Positions 9,720 to 24,700 of a stretch of DNA of 64,000 nucleotides are shown here, piece after piece. The translations under genes and the position numbers were made by a program. The stretch's first letter is position 1. Every line of letters starts with the position of its first letter. The notes beneath the pieces are model-generated. The model had not been told where the DNA came from and made no database searches. It was given only the letters and a program-made list of their open reading frames with translations. Where the stretch lies: assembly GCA_907165275.2 (NCBI GenBank), contig OU015650.1:2696001-2760000 (forward strand), written 5' to 3'. This DNA is from Zygaena filipendulae (Eukaryota > Arthropoda > Insecta > Lepidoptera > Zygaenidae).

Positions 9720-12700
9720 CTGGAACAAATGGACATTTCACTGTTAAAAAAGTCCGAATAACACATTTCTATATTTTCACATATTTTTTTCCGTTTCCTA
9801 AGGCTTTGAAATAAGATGATGTGTAATGCAAATAAGCACATAAGAGTGGTGTTCTGCTGGAGTAAGTTCTCTGCAGAAATTGTAGCATATGAGAATATTA
9901 CCATGTAACACATATCCTGTCCTGTAGCTTTCCTTATACTTTATAATGCAATCCAGTTTAAATTGGTAGTTAACACTCAAACCCGTACTAGAGAAACTTA
10001 AAGAATTTGCATTAAACTATGGGCGAATGTAAATATTTCCGAGCTCGTACCTACAGGTGCTTACTAAAAGTGACCTAACTTTTACCTAGACCTCCTATTT
10101 TTAAACAATCAACAAGGCTTTTGCGAGTTTTTAAATCGTAAGATCAAAATCTACCAAAATAGGTATTCTTAGGAGCTTCATATCCTGTAAATAAAAAAGA
10201 TACTGCAATGCACTACTGTTGTGCCAAAAATTGTACTTGACGTTGTCCATAATTCGCAATTTTGCTTTTGTATTATATCTAGTATAAGACATTAGAATTT
10301 GTAAAACGACACCATAAATAGTCTTTGTTATGTAACACTCATGTCATGACTCAACACAATAAGTGGTAAAAACAAGCGGAAACCATTTGCGGATTACAAA
10401 GACGTACCTACACTTGCTATGAAAAATAAATTATTAGTAACGGATTGAGAACTGATTAAAAAAAAACTCAAGGCACATTTCCTAACACGAGCTAAACTCG
10501 AGAAGTAGACGAATCACACAAAAGATGAGACGCCAACAATGTTAACTTTTATCCTCTAGCAAAGATTGATAATTTACAAGTAGGCCGCGTAAATTAGTAT
10601 AATATGCCAAGCAAACAACAAAAAACATACTTTTGGATTAGGCACGACCACGTAACAGGCGTTATTCTGTCCCTTCTGCTTAATTTCATACACACAGCCA
10701 TCTCTGGGTTGTTGCACAACGTCGATCATGTTTGACTTGTTTTCTGGGCCACAGAATGCAAGAGCTTGGAAGCCGGCGAAGTTGGCACCGAGATTATTAT
10801 GACGGACGACGCAGAAACAAACGAGTGGCGAGGTAGTTATGCGCGCGCGTCCTGCGAGGCGACTGGTGGTCTGAACGCGAGATCGCCCTATATAAAATGG
10901 CGGCGCACTCACGTCACACACCACGCGAGTCGCACATGCTATCAGCATCGGCTCAATGTTACCTACTTTGATATCAATAAAGCTCTTGTTTTTTTCAAAT
11001 GTTGTTTTGCTGTAAATACACCTAGGCATCTTTTATTTATCATATAAAAACAAAACCTTTACCTAAACTAAAATACTCGATTAAAAAAACATCAACTAAG
11101 AAATGATAGAGCGGATCCGATAGTTGGAACTTGGATATCAGACACATAAGCGTACAAATGAAAGTTTTTTTTTATTTTTAATAAATATGGTAAAGTTAAC
11201 CAACACCTAAGATTTAAATCGAAACAATTTAAAAGTCTTTAATAAAAATTGAATAACGACTTAGAAACGATAGGACGAAACAACTTAGAATCCGACATGG
11301 ATTTCCGACTAAAAACCGTATGCGTACAAACAAGTTTCAGTAAACAAGGTGAAGTTAACCAACACCTAAGAAATTAATCAAACCAATTTCAATAGTCATG
11401 AATAAAACAAAAAGTAAATGAACGATCATACTTGGAATTCTATCAAGAAGTTTATTGGGTGTTTACTACTGATGAATGCTGACTTCAATTAAGCTTCATT
11501 GAAATCTATTTTTATGCGCAATAAAATAATACATGGAGAGCAGTGGCCGAGCGTCCGCACGAAATAAAAACACCAACGACAAACAGGGTTGCTTATGCAA
11601 CACAAATGCTGTTTCATATTTGCAATGTTGTGTGATATTGAATTTGTGTCCCTAATAACGATGGAGGAACAAAAACTAGGCCAGATGGAAAAGTAGCAGA
11701 GATACTAGAAAAAAATTATATTGAGGTTTATTTAAATTGAAGCTGCAACACATTTATGCCATGTTAATGTCATTGAAAGAATGCGGATGATAAACGTAAT
11801 TGAGTAGAAACTTCTACAGTGTAATTCCAACGTTAACAAACATCATCACAAACGAATAGAAATGTTTTCAGTCTTAAATGGACAATCTCATAAATACATG
11901 TATGAGAGCATCTGTGTTCGATGCAATATTTTGCGAAACTTTTCATCTCCCACGCCCAAAGCCGGACCAAAATAGCCAGTCTCTGCTAGTGTTTACTCAA
12001 GATGTGCATTAAGTTTTGAGATCTGACTAAGAGCGGTTCGTACTCAATTTAGCCGGTGTTATAATTAGACCATCTAAAAATAGCTTAATATAAGCTAATT
12101 ATCTGGACGTTGTGGGTGGGAGTCGAGACAACCTCTATTTAAAAGAGTTCAAGTGTGAAATAACTTCAGTCTTAGTTGGATCTCATTTATAAACATTGAC
12201 GATCGCGTCATCACGTCACAAAATGATTGGGTGACAAGTGACAACGAATGCCATCTACAGATCAATTGCAGATGAATTCGTACAAAATCTAGAAACGTAG
12301 TCAATTTATTCAAAACAGCATAAACTTAGCATTAGAAAGTTGTACTAGGAAGCATTTTGTACGTTAAACAGTTCTATTTTTGTGTCGTTTAAACTGAAGA
12401 CGAATAAGATCAAGCGAGTTGTGTAAAACCAGTGAGCTATAAAAATCAAACACAAACAAACGCCCGCCATCTTTAACACAAATCAAACAAAACACAAAAG
12501 AACAGAAATATTAGGAGCTTTTTACAACACTAACAAGTAGAGACGAAGATAAAGTAGAACGCAGAAAAGTAATCTTATGATGTCGATGTAGCAAGTACAC
12601 TGAATATGAAAAAAAACTTGAACGCACACAAAATTAATCACTTTGCTTCAGCGTACTATTTAAGTAAGGCACAAGTACGTTAAGACACTAAATTATTCCA

Positions 12701-15700
12701 GCATAAAGCACCAAGTTTGGCATAAGATTATTGTAAAAATTAGTTTTGTATATAGCAAACCTAACATAAACAAGCGATTACAATACTAATATACTTAATA
12801 AGTTCAAGAACTAGTAATTAAAAATGTTTTCGTGCGTTACATTTATTAGATTGTCGGGGTTATGGTGTACACCGCTATCATTATAATGTGTGACCAACAT
12901 CAATGTAGGTAAATGTCATAACGCTGCCGCATATTTATATGGCATAATTTTTTGCAGAATACGCAAGTATTCCAACTGAGAAATAATTAATTAGACTTAA
13001 TTCGTATTTTGTAGTTGAGGTAAATGCAAACAGTAAAAGTCTATGAGCAAATTCAGAGATTCAGGTTGTGAGTAAACAGCAATAAATCAGAAGATAACAT
13101 TTTTGGTTAATGGTTCTGTTTTACGGTAGACTTTATTCTCGTACACGATCAATATTCAATAATATATTACTCACACAAAACGGCAAACGTTACTGACAAC
13201 ATCTAGGTAGGTATCTACATATTTTTACAACATGTAAATATCCTAAAATAATATACGTTTGGAAATAACAAGTTGATTAACGATTCAAGCTGCATAACAT
13301 TAAAAAAGGTAGAAAAACAGGTTACGAGTTACGATCAGAGCTCGAATTCGTTATCAACGTATCAAAATAAAGTCGAACCCACAATTTTTTTCGTTCACAA
13401 TGTTTTTATCTACATGTACCTATACATAATATTTACGTATGAAATCATGTGTTTATTTTTGTTTGAATATAAATTTGATTTTATTTATTTAATGCACACA
13501 AGGACAACATAAAAAGAAGGAAAGTATAAAAGTAAACATGTACAAGGGTCATGCATGCTTGCCATTTAATATATTGATGCAAAAGTTAGTCCAATATCAA
13601 GTGCCTAATTTGCACACTATGTTCGTTGGTCGTAACCTACATATACGTCTTAACGGCAAATGGATTTTGGTATAGATTGAATCACCTGCGATTTTTAATT
13701 CACATTTTTAGTTTAGTGTCGCTGAGGCTTAACATTTGTAACATTTAGAATGACTCGAACCAAAAATTGAAACTCGGATTAGAGAGTTCAACTTTACTGA
13801 AACCTAAATTTAAATTTAGTGTTTATCAAGTTTAGTTGAAAGTTCGACCACTCGAGTCTAATGAAGCTTTTATTTTGAGCTAAATTAGCCTACATTTGAA
13901 TAGAAATTTAGCTAATGCAATCGTCAAAATAAATTATTATGTTTCCGCGTTCTTATTCTCTAATATATTATTTTCTAATTTCAGTAATTTCCCATTCCCT
14001 ATTTTTACCGCACATTTTTTAATCCAATCTTCAATTCGGAATGCCTCGGTAACAGATTTCTTTTTCGATGTCATATGACGATTGCTTGAAGTCCAATTTC
14101 ATGCAAATTCGACACAACATATTTCTTGTTGTTGAGAAAACCAACAAGCTCTTTGAAACAATTACATTTTTTCTCAAATTATAAAAAAATTGCGCATGAA
14201 ATATGAGAAGTTATGTGGAACACACATGTTCAAATAACGTTCAGCAACCACCATTTGCGGTATGTAATGTTTTGGTGTAATAGTGAATATTTGTGCAGTT
14301 GGTATAACTTGTACTATTTATATTCATGACATAAATGTATAGTTACGTTTACGAAACTAATTTGCAGTTCGTACATTATATAAAATCATCAAACCCAACA
14401 ATAACAACAAAACAGCTAATTCCTCAAGTTACCACTATTTCAAACTATAAATTATCATTATTTGTTGGTTAATACCTACTCAATTACTAAAACTTGATAT
14501 ACCTACTTATGAATGATTGTGATGATATTGCAATTATTAGAGCATAATTATTTTCGCAGTTGACGTAGTCATTTTTCTCTACAGTATAAGCTATAATACC
14601 AAAAAAAAGTTTAATCCTGTTTGTTGTTTTGAACCGCAATTAGACCGACGATTCTTGACCTTAAAGAAACACAACCAACATTTAAGTTGTGCAGATTATT
14701 ATATTTGTTAACGTATTTTCGCTATTTTATATACCTATATAAATTTTATTTTACAGTCTATTGATTGGAAGGCCCTCTAGTACCTATCCGTAATGATATC
14801 CCTTTCGTTGTTTTCCACTTAAGATTGCAAAATGTTATCAAAGTGTTGTTTTTTAAGAAACATGTTTGAGAGATAAATTTCAAATCGAGGATACGGTATT
14901 CCTTCTGAAATATTGGGTGATTTAAAATTGAAGCGAAAGAAATTACATTTATTGGACGAAATCAGAGGAACGGCAAGGTGAATTACAGCGTAGAAATCGT
15001 GACGCGCCGGCTCACTGGGAATAAGCATCAATATCGCAAAACGTGACAGCATCATTACAGGGCTACAGCTGGTTTGTTTACAGAGAACACTCCACCACCG
15101 TTTCCTAGCTTCGTGCTACGGATTCGGATCTAATGTGCGCGCTCTCGAAGCAGCTGTTAGTTGCAAATTATTCGTGTTTCCATCTTGATACGGCGATGGC
15201 ACGCGACATTTAGACGCAAACCCTTGTTTTCTAATACAGGCGCACCCGTACTCTATTGCGGGTACATTTGTTGCTTAAGTCAGCGATAACAGTTTTTTCT
15301 ACTATGAGAATAGTATCGCTGACTTAACCAGCTACCCTCTATCGTGTTTGTTCTTTTTCAGTTAATTGTTGTCAAGTGATGTGATTTTTACTTATTCAAT
15401 ACTATCTAACGCTTACGCGATCGCAAAACTTTTCTGGCGTAATAATTCCAAACTGACAATGAGACATCGTCGGGGAAAGTATAAGAACAAGTCAGCTTTT
15501 ACGTAAAACAGTTTCAAATAGAAGACAGGGTATAGACTAGGTACTTGGACATTTTCAGACAGCGCCACCTGGTCCCAAACTGAGCTTAATTCGTACTATG
15601 GTTAGCAGATAACTAATTACTAACATGCTTTATTTTATGTAAATACATATTTACATAAGAAACAGCCTCTGCAGGTAAACAATAATGTTTAACACATAAA

Positions 15701-18700
15701 TTTTAATGTTTCCATGCGGAATTGTACGGTATTGATTCTTAGCGTAGCAGTCTAGTTCGCTACTACTAAACCTATGGTGCTGTCAAATATGTGAAATGCA
15801 TTAATAGTAAATAGAGACGTAAGGTGGCAATACACATCTGCTTTGAACGTTGTGAACTTGTGATGTAATACTAGCGGAACAAAGTAGGTAGAGAACTTAA
15901 GCCACAGTCGGTTTTGTACTTCGGAATCAAAATCATACAATTCTGTATACACAAGTCTTTAACGTAGAGAGCGACTGAGCGTTCAAGGCGAACCGGTTGG
16001 ATGCTGGTCATGATATATTATATGTACCTACACGTGTACATAATAATAATGTTTAGCGTTGATTTTGTGTTTCTGCAACCATGTTTAAAAAGAAGGCGAA
16101 AATAGACTATATTTGAGTGTCTTATAATATTATACCGTTCGAACGTTTTGTAGTTGCAAAATTTTTAATATCTATCTAATAACTTGAAATTATTCAATGA
16201 CAATCGTAAAAATATTTCGGGTTTAAATAGAAAATTAGTTCATAGCGAATGACTTCATTACAAAACACATGCTTTATAGTCGTTGCTGTTTAACATAAAA
16301 ATGAAAGTACAAAAAATGGTTAATAAACATTCATTAACATAAAATTAATGGAGCTCTATATTGTTATTCTAAAAATATAATGAGTAGCTACATCAAAGGG
16401 AAGTGGCATTATTTTGCGGCATTACATGTATATCAGGTAAAGCAATCTCAGAACGTTGCGATTGTAACGGTACACAAGTGATTTTATTTAAATAGAAATA
16501 ATTTTGTGAAATTTTACAAATATTGTGTTTGTCAATGGAACACGTTGCAAGAAACACATCACAACAATCGTATCGTTAGTGGCGATAAGTGACATTTACG
16601 CAGCGATGTAATCATTTAATCGGTTTATCTTCACGCGAGTGATTGGTGAACTTTATTGCAACACGTTATAGATAACACATAAATAAAAGGCGATTATTAT
16701 AAATAAACGGTGATTATAAGAAGAATGAATGAAATTAAAATATTTTTAAAGCAAGAAAAATAATGTTACATTAAAACAGATTTTCACAACACACTATCGA
16801 GAAAATCAAGGAAACTTGGTATTAAAATTTACTAAATATAAAAATAATTTCATGTAAAATCAAGTCTGAAAGGGAATCGATTCCGAGACATCTTGACTGT
16901 GCCAAATAAAACTGGACCGAAGGTGTAAATCAATTGGTGGACTGATATCATCACAGACGATCTACTACAACAAACTATCCGAGTGTGTTGCGAGAGTAAA
17001 GGAGGAGTGATAAAAATACTGATGCGATAGTAGTGGGCATTAGGGCTGGATTGAGGTCAATCGCTTGAGGCCATCTGCGGCAGCTAATTATAGTCGATGC
17101 GAGTCGGCTCGATGGCGTAGGTACGTACAATATTCACAATTGCAATCACGAACACGGTGGATTGACGGATTGAAGCTCCAAAGTTGCACTCTCTACATGC
17201 TAATCGGGCTCAATGCATTTGTAATATGAACACACTACTCGATAAATAATACATAAAAAAACGAAGAGAAAATATAAATATTGTTGGACAGAGATATACG
17301 TAAGAATGGGTTGAGATATAAAGCACGGCGTGAGTAACAGTGAATTTGGTAAACAATGCGCACAGCCAGGCAACGTGCATTGATGAAAGGTCGTTGACAG
17401 TTCAAGAGACGAGAAAGCTACGTCAGAAAGAGATACTTTGTGGAGCAAAGAAAAGAATATGCAACATCTTCGTAATAAAAAAGTGAGCAAACAAAGGATG
17501 ACATACGAGAGCACTACGTACGTTGACGATATTGGTGATATAAAGTGTACATACGGTGGGATACGCTCCCTAGACATCAGATAGAGGAAGTCATCAGACA
17601 TGCAAACAGTGACTGCGATCTAATAGCGCTGTTATACTCTAAAGCTTCCAGAGTCACTATTATAAACGCGGATAAACCATTGGCGCATCGCATCTGGGTT
17701 TACGCAATGCACGCGTGAAATAGCATCGTAATGTTTATGACTAGACTGACACAGCCATTAAGGCGAATTTGCTCTAAAAACTTTTGATTTCTACTCGGTT
17801 CTCACAAAAGGGTATTTTATCGAGACTTTTCATTGCGATATGTCGACAATCGACACACTAAAGGGATTCGACATCGACATGCTTTATCTCAAAGTGGTCT
17901 CGCAAACGGAACGCGGCATCCTCTGAAGCTAGTTGTTTATTCCTCGAACCCAGAATACCCATAATTGAGCGCAGGCGGAACTCAACGGCCAACTGACACT
18001 GACTGACTGACTGACTGGTGACGGATTGATGTTTTGTGTCACACAATTTATTTAATACATCCCAGCTAATGATAAACAATTAATAAATCTTTCATTACAT
18101 TTATGTTAATTTGATGTATGTTACGTATATTATATTTAGTACATTAAATAAATGAAACATCGATTACTTTAAAATGAAACCTGTGAATGTATAATCTTAA
18201 TAATTACCGTCAGGCATTGCAATTTTTTTCTAGCTCTGCAGCTGTTTTCTGTACATTATTTAACATTTTTACTATGTGTAATCATGATAATTGAAAGCGG
18301 CAAGAACAGATAAAGATGGTATCTTGGTAAGTCACGTAGTCCCATTATGAGGCGTGTAGACAAACACTACATTGATTATGTCGTCTGTAGTCGTAATAAA
18401 CGATAAATTATATAGATAAAGGCCAATCAATACTGAAAATTGATCTTCAGTATCCGCTGCTTCTAAATTTAGCTCTTTGTCTGAGCCACTATAATGGTTG
18501 CATATGGGTACTTTGAACAAGCCACTTGAGTTTTGCATTGCATATGCAGGCACTTGTAGACACACTTGGGACTCTAAAGATTTTTTATAGGAATTTGTAT
18601 TATTACGTATAACAAAGAGTTTGGCTCACCATGGCTTGCTCGATCTTGTTGTCGATCGCCACCGCGCTTGTGCCTGATGCACTGTAAAGAAGAGAAAAAA

Positions 18701-21700
18701 CACAATCAATAAAACGATTCATTTTTGATGTTAACAAATGGTACATACGAGTATGATGCACAAAGTCAGCGTTGGGGTAAAAAGAAACATTTGCGATTTA
18801 ACAGGATTTAACACTTGGAATATTCCACCTGCATGTATATCTACAGGTGGAGATTATGGATATATTAGGTTTGAGGATTGAAAACCAAATCATAATAAAA
18901 CTAATTTATTGTGAAACCAGTGTAATTATTTTGAATTATAACTATTAGTTTGAATGACATTTTTAGAAAGGTAATTCGAAAACAACATTACGCAATGAGT
19001 ACTTACAAAAATGGAAAAACAACAACGAATATAGGTAAGTTCGGCAATTGTTATTTTGGGCGTGACCGATTTGAAAAAGGCTTGTTTACTTATGAACAAT
19101 TTTAATACTACTTAAATGCGCATAAAAAGTCCAATTCGTTTTTTTATCGCATAGGTACAAGAAGGAATGTAGGTATGCATAGAGCGATTTGCGAAACATT
19201 TCAAAGTTTTTATATCAGAATTTATTTTTTCCTTCTCTGTATTGTTTTGTTTTTTTTTTAGTAAATAACACTCAATGTAACGTATCATACTGGTTTGATC
19301 ATAGGAATTTAGGATTTCAAGCAAATGAGATAACTCAAGCTATCAATCAGGCTGTGTCGAATTGACCGATTATTATTAACTAGCTGTGCCCCGCGGTTTC
19401 ACCCGCATGAAAGGTTTTTGTATGACAACTTTTTTCCCCAAAATCAGATTTAAATGAAACAAACCCTATATGTAGTTCCAGGTTTAACTTAATCTACCTG
19501 TGAAAACCGCATGAAAATCCGTTCATTAGGTTCGGAGATTATCGCGAACAGACAGACAGACAGACAGACACAGACAGAAAAGATTTTTTTTGTGCTTGGT
19601 TACCTACTCTTCTTTCATCACTCGCTGTCAAAATTTGTCAAAAATATTCAATGTACAGAATCGCGAGTTCTGCTCTTTTATTATAGTAATAGATAGATGT
19701 ATCAGTTACCTTGCGAAGCGGTGAATAGCAATTTCCCTAAAAGCTTCCGCTTAACGTCGCAGATTGATTACAATAACAGAACATTGTGGACAAAATATAT
19801 ACCGCAAAAGCAATGGTCGGTCGATATTTGTAACAATAATCGCCAACAATAAGGCTTTGTAGAGTAGCTTAGATTTGCGTTAACAATAAATATTAAGTAA
19901 TTAGCTACACTTCACCAATAACACATGTTTGTGTTCATGGCAAAAGCCAGTGTGGCTACATCAACTTGTTGGAAACACTTACTAACCGCTACGCCAGATG
20001 TATCCAATTGACCTAGAAACCTATTGAAGCATCCAAACAGCTGATCGCAGCATTAACACTGCAAAATGCAGTATTCGTAAAAAAAATAACTTGCCAGCGT
20101 ACCTATTATCTATAGAAATTTATTAGGTGTCTTTTGCAAACAGCGAGTAGACGCGAAAAAGGCATTTTGTACTACCATTTGAGTGCCGAAACAAGATTTT
20201 TAAGAGTAATGTGTGGGCTCGAGAAATATCGATCCGAAGAAGCGAAAAGAGAAGTAAGAGAACCACCCAAGCTGACCACGGAAATCAATCTTCAGGTAAA
20301 ATTTTCGGATTGAAAGCGTTGAAAAACCAGAAACTAGCTGTGCGTTAGGTATATAGTTCATGGTGTTCACTCTGTATAGGGTCTTTGATGTTGCGTGCGG
20401 TTGGCGCCATGTCGCTACCACGTCTCACGGAACTCAATTATTAATTCAATGATTATTTGAAATGACCCACATGTGATGGAAAAAAATGCTTAGCAAAAAA
20501 TGATTGAATAATAGAACTCCTTTTTAAAATTAATTGCATCTGAAACGATAAGTACTAAAAATAATAACTTTATAGGTAAACACCTCGCGTCGAAAGAATG
20601 ACGACACACTTAGCAGTTGGAGATGGCATCATTGTTCAGAGCATTGCCGGACTTACCCATTCAGATCCAATCTCGTTCGTGTAATGGTTCGCCAGCTAGT
20701 ATGTGGCACGACGTACAACTACGTATGTACTTGACTTTCTCTCAACGTCAGATTCCGTGTCGCTTCATTGAGGTGAACAACACAACGATAAACTTGAACC
20801 CATTGAAGCGTTAAAATAAGCGCGTCGACCGTGGATCGATTGCGAGCCGGTCCACCACTAACCTCTCGGATATTGAATAACTACAGCGGTGGACCACAAA
20901 CAACTTTGTGCAATTACAAATTTGACAAACACTGTCGCATTCGAATGCGTTATGCAACGCTGAACACTATCTATACGTGTCAATGCGACCGAAGACGGAT
21001 TTATCTATCACACGTCGAAAGCTAGGCTAACACTAAAATATATTGTGACAATCAAATAAAAAAAGAGATTTGGCTTTCTCTGAGCGGTAGTAAGTGAAAT
21101 CAGGTTTTAGTATTCAGCGGACGATTACGCAAGTTCAGCTGTTGACAAAATTGCACGAGGAAAAGAGCCACAAGAAAAAATTGAAACATAAGAATGCGAA
21201 ATGCTAAAAGAGGAGAAAGTATTTTGCAAGTGACAACGTTGACGGCTACGACCAAAATGGTGACGGATTATGAAAGCATTTCTTCATTCTCATTTTCGTT
21301 TCCTAATTCGTTACAGCGTTCATTTACCTAAATCTAAAATAAAAGTATCACGTGATTTTCATTAACGATTTGCTAATTGTTGGCAAATATCGTACAATCT
21401 CGCAAGTGTAGACAGAACACGCGAGCACGTGAACAACACAGAAAAACTCTTGCATTCAGCCAGAAGTTGAGTCATAGATTGAAATTAGATAAGTTTTTCA
21501 AATTCTTTTTTTTTTTTTTTTTTTTTTTTTATGTCATAGGGGGCAAACGGGCAAGTGGTACACCTGATGGTAAGTGATTACCACCGCCCATAGACATCTG
21601 CAACACCAGAAGGCATGCAGGTGCGTTGCCGACCTGGAATAGGGATGGGATTTTCAAATTCTTCTAATATACATAGTTATGGTTTAAATTTTACGTCCAA

Positions 21701-24700
21701 TGAAGACATGACAACCAAGCTTGTTTAGACTCAGTAAACGTAGAATTAAACAAAGCAAAGACAAAGAACATTATGACACTATATGACTGTCTTATCACTC
21801 TTAAGCCTACTGTTTTTCCAACGCATAGTTTACTATAATATTACAAACAGCACGTAAAAGCCTTTTATCAAGACCAGACATTTTTTGAATAAAAAAGAAC
21901 GAAATTCCCTTACATTTGCTTTAGTTGCATCCGTGGAACATAAGTATGACAGTATGCTGCTACTTTATATTAATAAATCAGTTTTGACGGAAAAGCTAAG
22001 CTCTATGTTAATTTTGATTAACTGATTAAATTAGGATCTCGTAAGATATATTTATTGGCGGGTACAGGTTCATTACCCACATTCAGCATAGACAATATTT
22101 AGACATCTCATTGGACATGATTTATAGATTTTGGAAATAATCCAATAACATCCAACAATTCATCGCACTTTGTTCGTAAAAAAGTACGATGAACAGTAGC
22201 ATTCATTAAAATACGCAGGCACTACATAAACATACTGACCGATAGGCAAAAGCAGATTTATTCACAATTTTACTTAAACCAATTGCGTTGGATTATAAAG
22301 ACAATACTGCTTACAAAACAAAGGTAAAAACGGAATAATGAGTGTCGCATGAAAATTTAATGAATTAGTCATCGACTGAAGTCTGTAATGTGCAAAACAA
22401 TAAACATACATAATACATATTATATGTCGTATTGGTGTTTTGCTACAACACTGCCGGGTAGAGCTTAATATATTGGTTCAGAATGTTCTTTGCTTTGTTT
22501 CTATTATTAGCATCGAGACACTTCTACCGCATTAATATGTCGCCATTTGTCAAAGGACAGTGTTTATCAAACTCATTGTTAACAACTCAATTGTGATCAA
22601 TTAGCAAGTTCTTAGCTCGATGTGCAATTCTAAGACAATAAAGCAAATTTTTATAATAATATTGTAAGTGAATAGAGGTTTATTTGTTTGTTTGATACGC
22701 TTTCAAGTTCCTTAACTACTCTTCCGATCACTATGAAATTTTTCATTCACGTTGTCAGGGGTAAAGAAAAAGACATAGGGTACTTTTTATCTCAGCATTC
22801 CCGCGGGAACTCCGAAATTATCGCGGGTGAAACGGCGGGGGACAGCTAGTAGTAGATAAATTGGTATGGATATCACAAATAGTAATTTATCGTGTACCTC
22901 GCATTGGCAAGGTCGTCGACGGGAAACCGAGGGCTATGTCGACATAGCAAGAGCCAGCGGCTTCACGCGAACCGTTACATCTCGCAGCTGTGTTTCGTAA
23001 TAATAATGCACTTGTTGTTCCTTTCAAATGCTCGAGAAAATTGAGTTTTGCCATTGTAACAAACGAAACAGTCGTTGAGAACGGTAGCATGTGACTGGCA
23101 ATTGTAGTGTCGTTAAAGTTTTAAGTAGGTACTTAAAAATACGTATACCTATAGTCAAATGTCGAAATGAGAATGTTTGAAATCAGGCTATAAGGGTAGA
23201 TATACGTATGCTATGCCTATGCTATCAATATATATTATGTGAAATGGAGCTACGGTCGGCTCTTTTGGGAGTTTGATTTTTTCCAAGTAAAGGACACTAG
23301 TGGCCATACAAAAAAAAAAAACAATCAGTGGTCATAACGCGAAACGGTCATGCAACGATGCATTTACATATAATAAAAACACCTGTAAACTCTAGTACTG
23401 TATGTACACGTACACTCATACGAAAATTGTATGAGAATTTTAATAAATTAATAGAAGGCTAATTTTAACAAATTCGTTGGAACTCACGTTGAAAGCGATA
23501 AATGCTTCGCAAAGCATTAGTTATTGGATCCTGTTAGCAACCACATATAATATAATTATAAACTGAAGCATTGTGAATTTGCTTATCGTAAAATCAAATA
23601 TTGTGAAAACGGTTAATAATAATAATAATAAAGTTAAAGGTTGTTTTTTTTTTAAATTATTTACATAAAAATTAATGCACCCACAAGGACAATATAAAAG
23701 AAAGAAAATGTTATAAAAGTAATCGTGTACAACGGTCATGCTTATTTCAAATTGGTGGAATATCCTTCAGCAGAGCCGCAACATAATGGTAGAATTGACT
23801 GATCTGGTGTGCCTCAATTCAAAAGTATACATTATAATTTTTTTCTTACTTAAATATAAAAGAATAGATAGTGTCCTTATGAATAGATGTAGGTAATGTA
23901 AGAATAAATTAACTTGTTGGCTACTGTAGTCTAGGCACCAGTGCAATGGATCGATAGAGCTGCCAGACGACAGAGAGTACCTAGATTTTATAGGGGGCGC
24001 TGATGTCGGCCAATCGCCATCAAGAGCGATTCACTGCAGCCGGCCACGTTGCCGGGAAACCTTCACCGACTTACCGGCTGAGTAATTAAGAGCATAAAGT
24101 GTAAACCTTATTAACTTTACTTATCTTCTAAAATCAGGCGTTGGCAGTCGACAAGCAAAAAAATAACCTGATGTAAAGTCCAATAAGGAAATCCAGGAAG
24201 AGTAATTAATGGTTGTAATTGTTTTACTCACACAGGATAGAAGTAATCGAGGTATTTGACGACGACCTCCCTGAGCAAATCTTGCTTGTTCATGATGGAA
24301 GAGTAGCTGGCACTTATGAATTTAGTTTGCATGGCTTCCGTTGCGCCGTCGAATTTCACTTTACGGGACTCGCGTGCCCCTGTTATAGGATTGGATGGAG
24401 TCGTTTTTGTGCTTTTTTCAGCTCGGTAATGTTGTGCGTGATTATATTGAAGAGCAATGTACTGAATAGGTTTGTTTGTATCGGCGCGCGGGCGACCGGT
24501 TTGACGCGTTGCGGCGTACTGTGGCGGTCGCAGTCGGCTGGGAGAGGGGGGGGGGAGGACAGAGCACCGGAGCAAGTGGCGCGCGCACAACTTTGCCTAC
24601 TACGGACTACGACGGCGCTACGAAACACCTAGGCAACGCTGGCAACGCTTTTGCGACACACCCCGGTGTAAGTATCTGAAGAGAACGTATCCAACGCATT

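Larger units (their letters stand above)
11411..18629. other. bun intron, mostly without recognisable features
   Basis: AT-rich intronic sequence between the proximal first exon and the 52-base exon. It contains a retroposon tail at 13480-13560, an inverted repeat at 15275-15327 and a GACT microsatellite at 18001-18016. A 133-codon minus-strand frame at 17200-17601 is hydrophobic and resembles no family I know; I do not call it a gene. Confidence 0.7.
18682..24231. other. bun intron with retroposon tails
   Basis: AT-rich intron. It holds an RTE/SINE-like tail in reverse (19380-19694), a LINE tail with a poly-T tract (21505-21650), another tail (22660-22850) and a 'acaaggacaa' family tail (23640-23830). 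Nothing coding is recognised. Confidence 0.7.

Noticed and set aside
10889..10897. TATATAAAA read as a plus-strand promoter
   Set aside because: The 93-codon plus frame nearby resembles nothing and no plus-strand gene follows; the minus-strand reading fits the bun proximal exon better.
10730..11029. Upstream extension of the frame containing the proximal bun exon
   Set aside because: It crosses the likely promoter and transcription start, so it is unlikely to be translated.
24333..24590. Upstream extension of the minus-strand frame that contains bun first exon 4
   Set aside because: The translation before MQTKF is Pro/Arg-rich and irregular. It looks like leader, and the later ATG has a better context.
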